Source of the DNA: Flavobacteriaceae bacterium
GTDB lineage: Bacteria > Bacteroidota > Bacteroidia > Flavobacteriales > Flavobacteriaceae
DNA: 64,000 nt
Assembly (NCBI GenBank): GCA_018669795.1
Contig: JABHSQ010000020.1
Location: forward strand, 1-64,000
Direction of reading: 5' to 3'
The notes under the pieces were generated by a model. That model was not told the DNA's origin. It did no database searches and was given only the letters and a program-made list of their open reading frames with translations. The position numbers and the translations under genes are program-made. Positions 44,512 to 52,885 of this stretch are shown one piece after another. The stretch's first letter is position 1. The number at the start of each line of letters is the position of its first letter.

Positions 44512-45570
44512 TTATGCTTGATATACCATCGCATTAATATTCATTCCAGCACCCACGCTTGCAAATATAATTACATCTCCAGGATCAATGCGATGATCTC
44601 CTAGATTGCCTTTAAGTATTAAGTCGTATAATGTAGGTACGGTGGCAACACTAGTATTCCCTAATTTGTTTATACTCATAGGCATAATGTTTTCAGGCAT
44701 TTCCATTCCATAAAGCTTATAGAATCTTTTTATGATTGCTTCATCCATTTTTTCATTAGCCTGATGAATCAATATTTTTTTAACATTTGTAATATCTACT
44801 TTTGATTTTTCTAGACAGACCTTCATTGCTGATGGGACATTAATTAATGCAAATTCATAAATTTTACGACCTAACATTTTTATATATTTATTTTTACTGG
44901 AATCATTTGGTTTAAATGATTCGCCGAAAAATATATAATTTGCTTCTTCAAGCGCATATGTCGCAGATTCGTGAGAAATAATACCTCCACTATTTTCTGA
45001 CTCTTCTAAAATAACTGCCGCAGCGCCGTCGCTAAAAATCATTGAATCTCTATCGTTTTCATCCACAACTCGAGATAATGTTTCTGTACCGATAACTAAA
45101 CATTTTTTTGCAATTCCCGCTTTGATAAAAGCATTTGCTTGTATCATTCCTTCAATCCAACCTGGACATCCAAATAAAATGTCATAAGCGACACAACTTG
45201 GGTTTTTAATTTTTAATTTTTGCTTTATTCTAGAAGCAATACTAGGAACCGCATCACTTTGTTTTGAATCAAAACTAACGTCACCATAATTATGAGCAAC
45301 TATAATATAATCTATAGTTTCTGGATCGATTTTGGAGTCTTCTATTGCAATTTCAGAAGCAAAAGCACCTATATCTGAATTGTTTAATTTATCTTCAACA
45401 TATCGCCTTTCAGAAATACCTGTAATAGATTTGAATTTTTCAATGATTATTTTGTTTTCAGCATTAAACCTAGTACTATCTTCATTATAAAAATCTTTCT
45501 TTTCGAACGATTGGTTTGGAATTATTAACTTAGGGATATAACTTCCAGCACCAGTGATTTTTATAGCCAT
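44512..45570 (-). CDS. 3-oxoacyl-ACP synthase III family protein
   Basis: A thiolase-fold condensing enzyme of the FabH branch. The 352-residue protein keeps the full Cys-His-Asn triad: Cys135 in LFGCPGWIEGM, His269 in LIHQANEKM and Asn305 in KLGNTSVATVP. ISERRYVEDK near the N-terminus is typical. The active-site segment FGCPGW differs from the DVSAACTGF of housekeeping FabH, and the His-Asn spacing is 36 rather than about 30. It is therefore probably a specialised paralogue, making or transferring acyl chains for a lipid rather than starting bulk fatty-acid synthesis. It leads the KAS III-methyltransferase-GT2 group. Confidence 0.88.
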   Translation of the reverse strand: MAIKITGAGSYIPKLIIPNQSFEKKDFYNEDSTRFNAENKIIIEKFKSITGISERRYVEDKLNNSDIGAFASEIAIEDSKIDPETIDYIIVAHNYGDVSFDSKQSDAVPSIASRIKQKLKIKNPSCVAYDILFGCPGWIEGMIQANAFIKAGIAKKCLVIGTETLSRVVDENDRDSMIFSDGAAAVILEESENSGGIISHESATYALEEANYIFFGESFKPNDSSKNKYIKMLGRKIYEFALINVPSAMKVCLEKSKVDITNVKKILIHQANEKMDEAIIKRFYKLYGMEMPENIMPMSINKLGNTSVATVPTLYDLILKGNLGDHRIDPGDVIIFASVGAGMNINAMVYQA

Positions 45571-45604
45571 AAGCTATTAATTTTGTTGTGATTTGTAAAA
45601 ATAT

Positions 45605-45630
45605 AAAAGCTTTTCCGAAGAAAAGCTTTT
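45605..45630 (-). terminator. Terminator of gcvP with a UUCG-type tetraloop
   Basis: 11-nt arms AAAAGCTTTTC and GAAAAGCTTTT enclose CGAA. Read on the minus strand the loop is C(UUCG)G, an exceptionally stable tetraloop, followed by T-rich sequence. It lies just past the gcvP stop and insulates the KAS III group. Confidence 0.9.
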
Positions 45631-45653
45631 AATTCAATTTTATTTTAAATATT

Positions 45654-48503
45654 TTAGTCTGTTATAAAATCTTCAATAGGAGTACAGGTACAAATTAAAT
45701 TACGATCTCCGAAAGTTTCATTTACTCTTCTTACGCTTGGCCAGAATTTATTTTCTTTTATATAAGCTAATGGAAACGCTGCTTTCTTTCTTGAGTATGG
45801 AAAATCCCAGGAGTCACTGGTAAGCATCTCTTGGGTATGCGGTGAATTTTTTAAGGCATTATTTGGTTCTTCTAAGGTAGATTCATCGATCTCTTTTCTG
45901 ATTGATATCATGGAATCACAAAAACGATCTAACTCTTCTAAACTTTCACTTTCTGTAGGTTCTATCATTAAAGTTCCAGCTACTGGAAAAGATACAGTTG
46001 GTGCATGGAAGCCATAATCCATTAAACGTTTTGCAATATCGGTAACCTCAATTCCATTTGTTTTAAAGGGTCTACAATCTATAATCATCTCGTGAGCTGC
46101 ACGGCCATTTTCTCCAGAATATAAAACTTCATAGGATCCGTGTAACCTTTCTTTTATATAATTGGCATTTAAAATTGCAAATTCAGTAGATTTTTTTAAT
46201 CCTTTTTCCCCTAGCATGCAGATGTATGCATAAGAGATTAAGCAAACCAATGCAGAGCCCCAAGGAGCCGCAGAAATTGCTGTAATTCCTTGTTCTCCTC
46301 CAGTTTTAATAATTGGATTACTTGGTAAAAAAGGTGCTAATTGTTCTGTAACACAAATTGGGCCTACTCCAGGACCACCTCCTCCATGAGGAATTGCAAA
46401 TGTTTTATGTAAATTTAAATGACAAACATCAGCACCAATAGCACCTGGATTTGTAAGTGCAACTTGTGCATTCATATTGGCGCCATCCATGTATACTTGC
46501 CCACCGTTTGCGTGAATGATACTTGTAATTTCAATAATTGATGCCTCATACACTCCATGTGTTGAGGGGTATGTAATCATTAGTGCTGAAAGATTGTCTT
46601 TGTGTAAAATTGCTTTTTCACGTAAGTCATCAACATCGATATTACCTTCTTCTGTAGCTTTAGTAACTACAACTTTCATTCCAGCCATTACTGCACTTGC
46701 TGGATTTGTTCCGTGTGCAGAAGATGGAATTAAACAGATATTTCTATGATGATCATCTCTCGATTCATGATATGCTTTAATTACCATCAAGCCAGAAAAT
46801 TCTCCTTGAGCACCAGAATTTGGTTGAAGTGAAGTTGCTGCAAAACCCGTAATTTCAGTTAATTGATTTTCTAGATTGGTTAACATTTCTTGGTATCCTT
46901 GTGCTTGTTCTACAGGAACAAAAGGATGAACACTTGACCAGTTTGGATTGCTTAAAGGAAGCATTTCAGAAGCTGCATTCAATTTCATAGTGCAAGAACC
47001 TAAGGGAATCATTGAGTGATTTAATGATAAATCCTTACGTTCTAATTTTTTAATATAACGCATCATTTCAGTTTCAGAATGATAGGAATTAAAAACATCA
47101 TTTGTTAAGAAGGGTGTTTTTCTTTCTAATTCTGCAGGGATGATAGATGGATCTAACAAAGAATCTATTGAGGAAGAATCATTGTTTGTTGCTTCATTAA
47201 AAACAGCAATAATTGCATTTAAATCTTTTAACGAAGTGGTTTCGTTTAAGGAAATACTAATAGTATGGTTGTCTATATAATAAAAGTTAATTTCATGTTT
47301 TTCGGCAATAGGCTTAATTTGTTCTTTGTCAGCTTTTATGACAATGGTGTCGAAGAAAGCAGAATTTAGTTGTGAATACCCAATATTTTCTAGAGCTACT
47401 GCTAAAGTTGCTGCAGTGTTATGAACATTATTTGCAATATGCTTTAATCCTTCAGGGCCATGATATACTGCATACATACCAGCCATTACTGCTAATAAAA
47501 CTTGAGCCGTACAAATGTTAGATGTTGCCCTATCTCTTTTAATATGCTGCTCTCTTGTTTGAAGAGCCATGCGATACGACATGTTATTGTCCATGTCCTT
47601 TGTAATACCGATAATACGTCCTGGAATATTGCGTTTGTATTCGCTTTTGGTAGCAAAGTATGCAGCGTGAGGTCCTCCATAACCTAATGGTATTCCAAAA
47701 CGTTGTGTGCTCCCTACTACCACATCTACTCCAAAATTACCTGGAGATTCCAACATTACTAAACTCAATATATCTGCAGCGACTGCTACTTTAATTAAGG
47801 ATTCTTTTGCTTTTTCCACAAAAGATTGATAGTTATAAATTTGCCCAAATTTTCCAGGGTATTGAAGTAATACCCCAAAGTATTCAGAAGAAAAATCAAA
47901 TTCTTGATGGTTGCCTATCACTAATTCTATTCCTAAAGGAATCGATCTCGTTTGTAATAAAGATATGGTTTGAGGTAATACTTGCTCAGAAACAAAAAAT
48001 TTACCAATATTCTTTTTTTTCTGAGCACGGTCTCTTAAAGAATAAAGTAAGGACATTGCCTCAGCCGCAGCTGTAGATTCATCTAATAAAGAAGCGTTGG
48101 CTAGATCCATCCCTGTTAAATCGCAAACCGTGGTTTGAAAATTGATCAAAGCTTCTAATCTCCCTTGAGCAATTTCAGCTTGATAGGGTGAATAAGCTGA
48201 ATACCATCCTGGATTTTCAAGAATATTTCTTTGGATTACTGGTGGTAAAAAACTATTGTGATATCCTAAACCAATGTATGTTTTAAATAGTTTGTTTTTT
48301 ACACTAAGAAGATTGTTGTGGTCTTGATACTCCTGCTCAGACATTGCCTTGTTGAGCGATAGTCTTTCTTTTAATAAAATATCTTCTGGAATAGTTTGAT
48401 TTATTAGTTCCTCCATAGAGTTTAAACCAATAGTTTTCAACATTTTATTTAGGTCACTTTTTCTAGGACCAATATGCCTTTGAGCAAAAGAATTTGTATT
48501 CAT
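45654..48503 (-). CDS. gcvP: Glycine dehydrogenase (decarboxylating), P protein
   Basis: The pyridoxal-phosphate enzyme of the glycine cleavage system; it decarboxylates glycine and passes the aminomethyl group to the lipoyl H protein. The 949-residue single chain contains both halves of the P protein, as in proteobacteria. N-terminal signature FAQRHIGPRKSDLNKML is present, and PLP-binding Lys700 sits in HLNLHKTFAIPHGGGGPG. No gcvT or gcvH is near it, which is normal for flavobacteria. I found no glycine riboswitch upstream. Confidence 0.97.
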   Translation of the reverse strand: MNTNSFAQRHIGPRKSDLNKMLKTIGLNSMEELINQTIPEDILLKERLSLNKAMSEQEYQDHNNLLSVKNKLFKTYIGLGYHNSFLPPVIQRNILENPGWYSAYSPYQAEIAQGRLEALINFQTTVCDLTGMDLANASLLDESTAAAEAMSLLYSLRDRAQKKKNIGKFFVSEQVLPQTISLLQTRSIPLGIELVIGNHQEFDFSSEYFGVLLQYPGKFGQIYNYQSFVEKAKESLIKVAVAADILSLVMLESPGNFGVDVVVGSTQRFGIPLGYGGPHAAYFATKSEYKRNIPGRIIGITKDMDNNMSYRMALQTREQHIKRDRATSNICTAQVLLAVMAGMYAVYHGPEGLKHIANNVHNTAATLAVALENIGYSQLNSAFFDTIVIKADKEQIKPIAEKHEINFYYIDNHTISISLNETTSLKDLNAIIAVFNEATNNDSSSIDSLLDPSIIPAELERKTPFLTNDVFNSYHSETEMMRYIKKLERKDLSLNHSMIPLGSCTMKLNAASEMLPLSNPNWSSVHPFVPVEQAQGYQEMLTNLENQLTEITGFAATSLQPNSGAQGEFSGLMVIKAYHESRDDHHRNICLIPSSAHGTNPASAVMAGMKVVVTKATEEGNIDVDDLREKAILHKDNLSALMITYPSTHGVYEASIIEITSIIHANGGQVYMDGANMNAQVALTNPGAIGADVCHLNLHKTFAIPHGGGGPGVGPICVTEQLAPFLPSNPIIKTGGEQGITAISAAPWGSALVCLISYAYICMLGEKGLKKSTEFAILNANYIKERLHGSYEVLYSGENGRAAHEMIIDCRPFKTNGIEVTDIAKRLMDYGFHAPTVSFPVAGTLMIEPTESESLEELDRFCDSMISIRKEIDESTLEEPNNALKNSPHTQEMLTSDSWDFPYSRKKAAFPLAYIKENKFWPSVRRVNETFGDRNLICTCTPIEDFITD

Positions 48504-48529
48504 CTTTCTTAGTTAGAAAATTTAAAATG

Positions 48530-48537
48530 CAAATCTA
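48530..48537 (-). promoter_or_regulatory. -7 element for gcvP (TAGATTTG on the minus strand)
   Basis: An exact TAnnTTTG match on the minus strand, ending 26 nt before the gcvP ATG. No TTG is at the usual -33 spacing. Confidence 0.5.
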
Positions 48538-48597
48538 CAATTTATAACAATAACTGAAAATTTTTACTGTAAAAACAAGTTGATTTTTAACGAATAA

Positions 48598-48627
48598 TTG
48601 TGATTGATGTTACATTGATTATTTTTG
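48598..48627 (+). promoter_or_regulatory. Consensus promoter for the UbiA-like gene
   Basis: TTG at 48598-48600, a 19-nt spacer and TATTTTTG at 48620-48627, all on consensus. Only 4 nt separate the -7 box from the ATG at 48632, so the mRNA would be leaderless or almost so. Confidence 0.65.
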
Positions 48628-48631
48628 TTTC

Positions 48632-49453
48632 ATGAAAACGCTAAGTTTCTTATTTAATATTTATATTAATAGTAGTATTCATGTGGCCTTTGCCGTTTGT
48701 TCACTAGTAGGAATTACTTGTTTAGAATATGATATTAATATAGCTATCAATCTTTTAGGTTTTGTTTTTTTCGGAACAATTGTAGGATATAATTTTGTGA
48801 AATATGCTTCTGTTATTATAAAACGGGGTAATGAATTTTACTTTTCTTTAAAAATCATTCAACTACTTTCAGTAATTGCAATGCTTTATTTTTCATTTCA
48901 ACTTTCTTGGACTGTTTTAGCGTTCTTCGGAAGTTTTGCAATGCTTACTTTTTTATATGCAATACCGCTACTTAAAAATAAAAATTTAAGAAACTTCACA
49001 GGAATAAAAATTACGATTGTTGCTTTTGTTTGGGCTGGAGTTACAGTTTTGATACCGATTGTAAATGAAGGTGTATTATTAGATACTGTTATTTACCTAA
49101 CTTTTTTTCAAAGGTTTCTTTTGGTATTTGTATTAACCCTTCCATTCGAAATACGAGATTTACAATATGATGATTCAACCTTAGAAACCTTGCCTCAAAG
49201 AGTTGGTGTTAAAAAGACTAAAATTATAGGTATTGTCATACTAGTTTTAGTGGTATTGATGGAACTATTTGATGATTCTATAAAACTCAATTACCTAGTA
49301 AGCTTATGGATTATTATGATTGTTATATTAATTTTTTTATTGAATTCTAAGAAAAAGCAATCTAAGTATTTTTCTTCTTTTTGGGTAGAAAGTATTCCTA
49401 TGCTCTGGTTTGTAATCTTCTTATTTTTGAAGACTTATTTAGACATTTCTTGA
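48632..49453 (+). CDS. Divergent UbiA-like integral membrane protein
   Basis: The 273-residue protein has eight or so membrane helices. The helix-loop pattern and the loop LPFEIRDLQYDDSTLETLPQRVGVKKTKII (split by a helix end) match the second Asp-rich loop of UbiA prenyltransferases, including the 'D...ETLPQRVG' variant. The first Asp-rich motif (NDxxDxxxD) that binds Mg-prenyl diphosphate is replaced by YNFVKYASVIIK with no acidic residues. It may thus be a non-catalytic or altered relative. Its 3' end overlaps the convergent anti-sigma gene by 19 nt. The substrate is unknown. Confidence 0.7.
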   Translation: MKTLSFLFNIYINSSIHVAFAVCSLVGITCLEYDINIAINLLGFVFFGTIVGYNFVKYASVIIKRGNEFYFSLKIIQLLSVIAMLYFSFQLSWTVLAFFGSFAMLTFLYAIPLLKNKNLRNFTGIKITIVAFVWAGVTVLIPIVNEGVLLDTVIYLTFFQRFLLVFVLTLPFEIRDLQYDDSTLETLPQRVGVKKTKIIGIVILVLVVLMELFDDSIKLNYLVSLWIIMIVILIFLLNSKKKQSKYFSSFWVESIPMLWFVIFLFLKTYLDIS

Positions 49454-49665
49454 TGGATTATTTCTTTTAAATCCTTTTTGTCGTTTAATGGCATTGTTTT
49501 AAGATTCGATTTTTTAAAAACGTTTGAGAGTTTAATATTGTTTTTTGTGTAGGCTCTACAAGCGCTACAGTATAATAAGTGAATGTTTAACTTAAGCTTT
49601 TCCCAAAAGGAAGCTTCTTTATATTGACTTCTATCACATAGGTGACCAGCTTCTTCACATTTCAT
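49435..49665 (-). CDS. Small zinc-finger anti-sigma-like protein
   Basis: The 76-residue protein begins MKCEEAGHLCDRSQYKEAS and contains HLLYCSACRAYTKNN, the H-x3-C-x2-C core of zinc-binding anti-sigma (ZAS) proteins. There is no membrane helix, so it would be a soluble ZAS-like regulator. It lies 9 bp downstream of the ECF sigma gene and in the same transcript, the usual order for sigma/anti-sigma pairs. The signal it senses cannot be read; the Cys residues could make it redox-sensitive. Confidence 0.78.
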   Translation of the reverse strand: MKCEEAGHLCDRSQYKEASFWEKLKLNIHLLYCSACRAYTKNNIKLSNVFKKSNLKTMPLNDKKDLKEIIHQEMSK

Positions 49666-49674
49666 ACTATATTT

Positions 49675-50226
49675 TTAAAACCAGTTTTCATTTAAACAGT
49701 CTGCCATCGCTTTCCTTGCTCGATGTATAATTACCCATAAATTAGATGGAGAAATATTAAATTCTTTACAAATTGCTTCTGTATCAAAATTATCTATTGT
49801 TTTCATCTTAAAAATGAGGGCATGTTTTTCGTTTAAATGGTCTAAACAATTATGCATGGCTGTTCCTAATTCAGAATTTAGAATTAAATCCTCAGCATTT
49901 TTATCATAAGGGTCACTTACACTTTCCTCTAGCCAATTTCCTTCAGATTCCTCGTTAGAATAAGTAATTCGGACTTCTGCTTTAACTTTATTAGAATTTA
50001 TTTTCCGATAATGATCAATTATTTTTCTTTTAAGAATTGAAATCAGCCAAGTGCGCTCGCTGGCCTCTCCTTTAAAATTATCTTTAGATTTTAATCCAGC
50101 TAAAAATGTTTCAGAAATTAAATCTTTAGTTATTTCGCTATCATTTACTCTAACAATAGTGAAATTGAACAAATAATCGGAATATTTATCCACCCATAAA
50201 TTAGGATTAAGTTGATTATTTGACAT
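49675..50226 (-). CDS. ECF-family RNA polymerase sigma factor
   Basis: The 183-residue protein has a sigma region 2 (WVDKYSDYLFNFTIVRV ... LISETFLAGLKSKDNF, then ERTWLISILKRKIIDHYRK) and a region 4 (LIFKMKTIDNFDTEAICKEFNISPSNLWVIIHRARKAMADCL). The linker is normal for an ECF factor. Region 4 keeps the helix-turn-helix recognising -35-like DNA. It is followed by a ZAS-like protein, presumably its inhibitor. I could not find a repeated target promoter in the window. Confidence 0.9.
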   Translation of the reverse strand: MSNNQLNPNLWVDKYSDYLFNFTIVRVNDSEITKDLISETFLAGLKSKDNFKGEASERTWLISILKRKIIDHYRKINSNKVKAEVRITYSNEESEGNWLEESVSDPYDKNAEDLILNSELGTAMHNCLDHLNEKHALIFKMKTIDNFDTEAICKEFNISPSNLWVIIHRARKAMADCLNENWF

Positions 50227-50238
50227 AGTGGTTTTTTA

Positions 50239-50246
50239 CAAAAATA
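50239..50246 (-). promoter_or_regulatory. -7 element for the ECF sigma gene (TATTTTTG, minus strand)
   Basis: An exact TAnnTTTG box on the minus strand, 12 nt before the ATG at 50226, in the short gap from the M3 peptidase gene. It suggests housekeeping transcription. The -33 element is not clear. Confidence 0.45.
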
Positions 50247-50275
50247 GGAAAGATTTTCAAATTCTTAATTTTCTA

Positions 50276-52297
50276 TTATTTCATTAAACCTGCTCTCTTT
50301 AATAAAGCCTCCGGGTTTGGCTTTTTCCCTCTAAATTTAACATACAAATCTAATGGATCTAAAGTTCCTCCCTGAGATAGAACGGTGTCTTTAAATTTGC
50401 TTGCAATTTCTTTATTAAAAATACCATTTTCTTTAAAATATGCAAATGCATCAGCATCTAATACTTCTGCCCATTTATAACTGTAGTATCCAGAAGAATA
50501 CCCTCCTTGAAAAATATGAGAAAAAGCGGTACTCATACAATTTTCTTTCACATCTGGATAAAGTTGTGTACTTGAAAAGGATTGAGATTCAAATTCTTTA
50601 ACATCGTTGACCTCCGAAGGATCATTTCCGTGCCAAGCCATGTCCAATAAGCCAAAACTTAATTGGCGCAGCGTTTGCATTCCTTCATGAAAAGTAGCTG
50701 AAGTTTTAATTTTTTCAATCAACTCCATTGGTATTACTTCACCAGTTTTATAATGTTTTGCGAAAAGTTCTAATGCTTCTTTTTCATAACACCAGTTTTC
50801 TAAAACCTGGCTAGGGAGCTCTACAAAATCCCAAGAAACATTTGTTCCTGATAATCCCTTATAAGTTGTGTTTGCAAGCATACCGTGTAGCCCATGACCA
50901 AACTCATGGAATAAAGTAGTTACTTCATTAAATGATAATAAGGAAGGTTTACTTTCGGTAGGCTTGGTGAAATTACAAACATTAGAAATATGCGGTCGTA
51001 CATTTAAAACTTCATTTTTATATTGAGGTTTAAAAGAGGTCATCCAGGCGCCACCACGTTTGCCAGAACGAGGATGAAAATCTGCATAAAAGAGCGCAAT
51101 TAAATGGTTGTTTTTATCTGTTACTCTATAGGTTTTAATATCTTCGTGGTATTTGTCAATGTCAAAAACTTCTTTAAAATTAAGGTCGTAAAGTTTATGA
51201 GCAATATAAAAAACCCCTTCTGTCACGTTATCTAATTTAAAATAGGGTTTTAATTGTTCGTCATCTAAATCAAAAAGTTTTTGTTTTAATTTTTCTGCAT
51301 AATAAGCGCCATCCCATTTTTCAAGTTTTTTTAAACCATCTAATTCATTAGCAAAAGCCTTAAGTTGATCAAATTCATTTTTAGCAGCAGGTTTTGCTTT
51401 TTCAAGTAATTCATTTAAAAAATCAAATACTTTTTCGGGTGTTTTTGCCATTCGTTCTTCCAATACAAAATGAGCGTGAGACTTATAGCCAAGTAATTGA
51501 GCTCTTTTATAGCGAAGTTTTACTATTTCTAAAATAGTTGCTTGATTGTCAAATTCATTATTTTTAAAAGCCCTTTTTCCAAAAGCAATGGTGATTTTTT
51601 TGCGCAGTTCACGATGATCGGCATAGGTGACAAATGGAACATAACTTGGATAGTCTAATGTAAAAACCCATCCTTCCAATTCTTTTTCTTTGGCAGTCTG
51701 AGCAGCCATTTCTATAACACCTTCAGGTAAACCGGATAATTCTTCTTTATCGGTAATTTGCATTTGAAAATCATTAGTTTCTGCTAATACATTTTCTCCA
51801 AAGCTTAATTTAAGTTGCGAAAGTTGGCTGTCAATTTCACGAAGAGTTTCTTGATCAATATTAGATAAGTTAGCACCATTTCTTGAGAACCCTTTATACT
51901 GTTTTTCAAGTAACATTTTTTGCTCTTCATTCAACAATAGTGAGCCTCTATGGTCATAAACTTGTTTTACCCTTTTAAAAAGATTTTCGTTTAAGAGTAA
52001 ATCGTTTTTAAAATCTGAAAGTAATGGAGATACTTCTTGAGCGATTTTTTGAATTTCATCATTGGTTTCAGCACTATTTAGATTAAAAAAAATGCTACTA
52101 ACTCGATCCAATTCCTTTCCAGAATTATCTAATGCTACGATTGTATTGTTAAAAGTAGGATTTTGATTATTATGAGTAATGTTATCAATTTCAGATTTAG
52201 TTTCTTTAATAAAATGCTTTATGGCTGGAGAAAAATGCTCGTTTTTAATTTTTGAAAATGGAGCGGTATCAAAAGGTACTAATAAAGGATTGTTCAT
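50276..52297 (-). CDS. Oligopeptidase of peptidase family M3
   Basis: A zinc metallopeptidase that degrades small peptides. The 673-residue protein has the motif FHEFGHGLHGML with zinc ligands His464 and His468 and catalytic Glu465. It then has the Dcp/OpdA-type C-terminus: VSWDFVELPSQVLENW, YPDVKENCMSTAFSHIFQGGYSSGYYSYKWAEVL. No signal peptide is seen, so it is cytoplasmic, like dipeptidyl carboxypeptidase or oligopeptidase A. It begins 63 bp downstream of purE on the same strand but has no functional link to it that I can see. Confidence 0.93.
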   Translation of the reverse strand: MNNPLLVPFDTAPFSKIKNEHFSPAIKHFIKETKSEIDNITHNNQNPTFNNTIVALDNSGKELDRVSSIFFNLNSAETNDEIQKIAQEVSPLLSDFKNDLLLNENLFKRVKQVYDHRGSLLLNEEQKMLLEKQYKGFSRNGANLSNIDQETLREIDSQLSQLKLSFGENVLAETNDFQMQITDKEELSGLPEGVIEMAAQTAKEKELEGWVFTLDYPSYVPFVTYADHRELRKKITIAFGKRAFKNNEFDNQATILEIVKLRYKRAQLLGYKSHAHFVLEERMAKTPEKVFDFLNELLEKAKPAAKNEFDQLKAFANELDGLKKLEKWDGAYYAEKLKQKLFDLDDEQLKPYFKLDNVTEGVFYIAHKLYDLNFKEVFDIDKYHEDIKTYRVTDKNNHLIALFYADFHPRSGKRGGAWMTSFKPQYKNEVLNVRPHISNVCNFTKPTESKPSLLSFNEVTTLFHEFGHGLHGMLANTTYKGLSGTNVSWDFVELPSQVLENWCYEKEALELFAKHYKTGEVIPMELIEKIKTSATFHEGMQTLRQLSFGLLDMAWHGNDPSEVNDVKEFESQSFSSTQLYPDVKENCMSTAFSHIFQGGYSSGYYSYKWAEVLDADAFAYFKENGIFNKEIASKFKDTVLSQGGTLDPLDLYVKFRGKKPNPEALLKRAGLMK

Positions 52298-52360
52298 AGG
52301 TATTCCTTAAAATTAAAAGGCTTGTTTTATTTTATTGGGAAAGATTTTTTTAAGAAGGTG

Positions 52361-52843
52361 TTATTTAATGCTTTTTGCACTTTCTTCAACTTTTATTTTT
52401 AATCCTTCTTTGTAGGTGATTATTTTGTCTAAAACAGATGCATCGCTTATGCCAATTATTTGAGCAGCTAAAATACCTGCGTTTTTAGCTCCATCTAATG
52501 CTACTGTTGCTACAGGAACTCCTCCAGGCATTTGTAAAATAGATAAAATAGAATCCCATCCATCAATTGAGTTTCTAGATTTAACGGGTACTCCAATAAC
52601 TGGTAAAGGAGATAGTGAAGCAATCATTCCAGGAAGGTGAGCTGCGCCACCTGCACCTGCAATAATTACCGAAAACCCTCTAGTGTGTGCATTTTTACCA
52701 TAATCAAATAATTTTTCTGGAGTTCGATGAGCAGAAACAATGTCCACCTCAATTTCAACATCAAATCCTTTTAAAATGTCTATTGCTTCTTGCATAACTG
52801 GAAGGTCAGTAGCGCTTCCCATAATTATTCCTACTTTATTCAT
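52361..52843 (-). CDS. purE: N5-carboxyaminoimidazole ribonucleotide mutase
   Basis: Moves the carboxyl group of N5-CAIR to carbon to give CAIR in purine synthesis. The 160-residue protein has GIIMGSATDLPVM at the N-terminus, SAHRTPEKLFDYG with the active-site His, and GAGGAAHLPGMIASLSPLPVIGVP. Size and motifs are those of class I PurE. It works on the product of PurK, encoded 43 bp upstream on the same strand; the order is purK-purE. Confidence 0.97.
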   Translation of the reverse strand: MNKVGIIMGSATDLPVMQEAIDILKGFDVEIEVDIVSAHRTPEKLFDYGKNAHTRGFSVIIAGAGGAAHLPGMIASLSPLPVIGVPVKSRNSIDGWDSILSILQMPGGVPVATVALDGAKNAGILAAQIIGISDASVLDKIITYKEGLKIKVEESAKSIK

Positions 52844-52885
52844 AATCTATTATTTTAAATTCAATTTTGGATGTAATACTAATTT

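Noticed and set aside
48504-48631. Glycine riboswitch ahead of gcvP
   Set aside because: The upstream region is short and A+T-rich with none of the conserved purine-rich glycine aptamer pattern.
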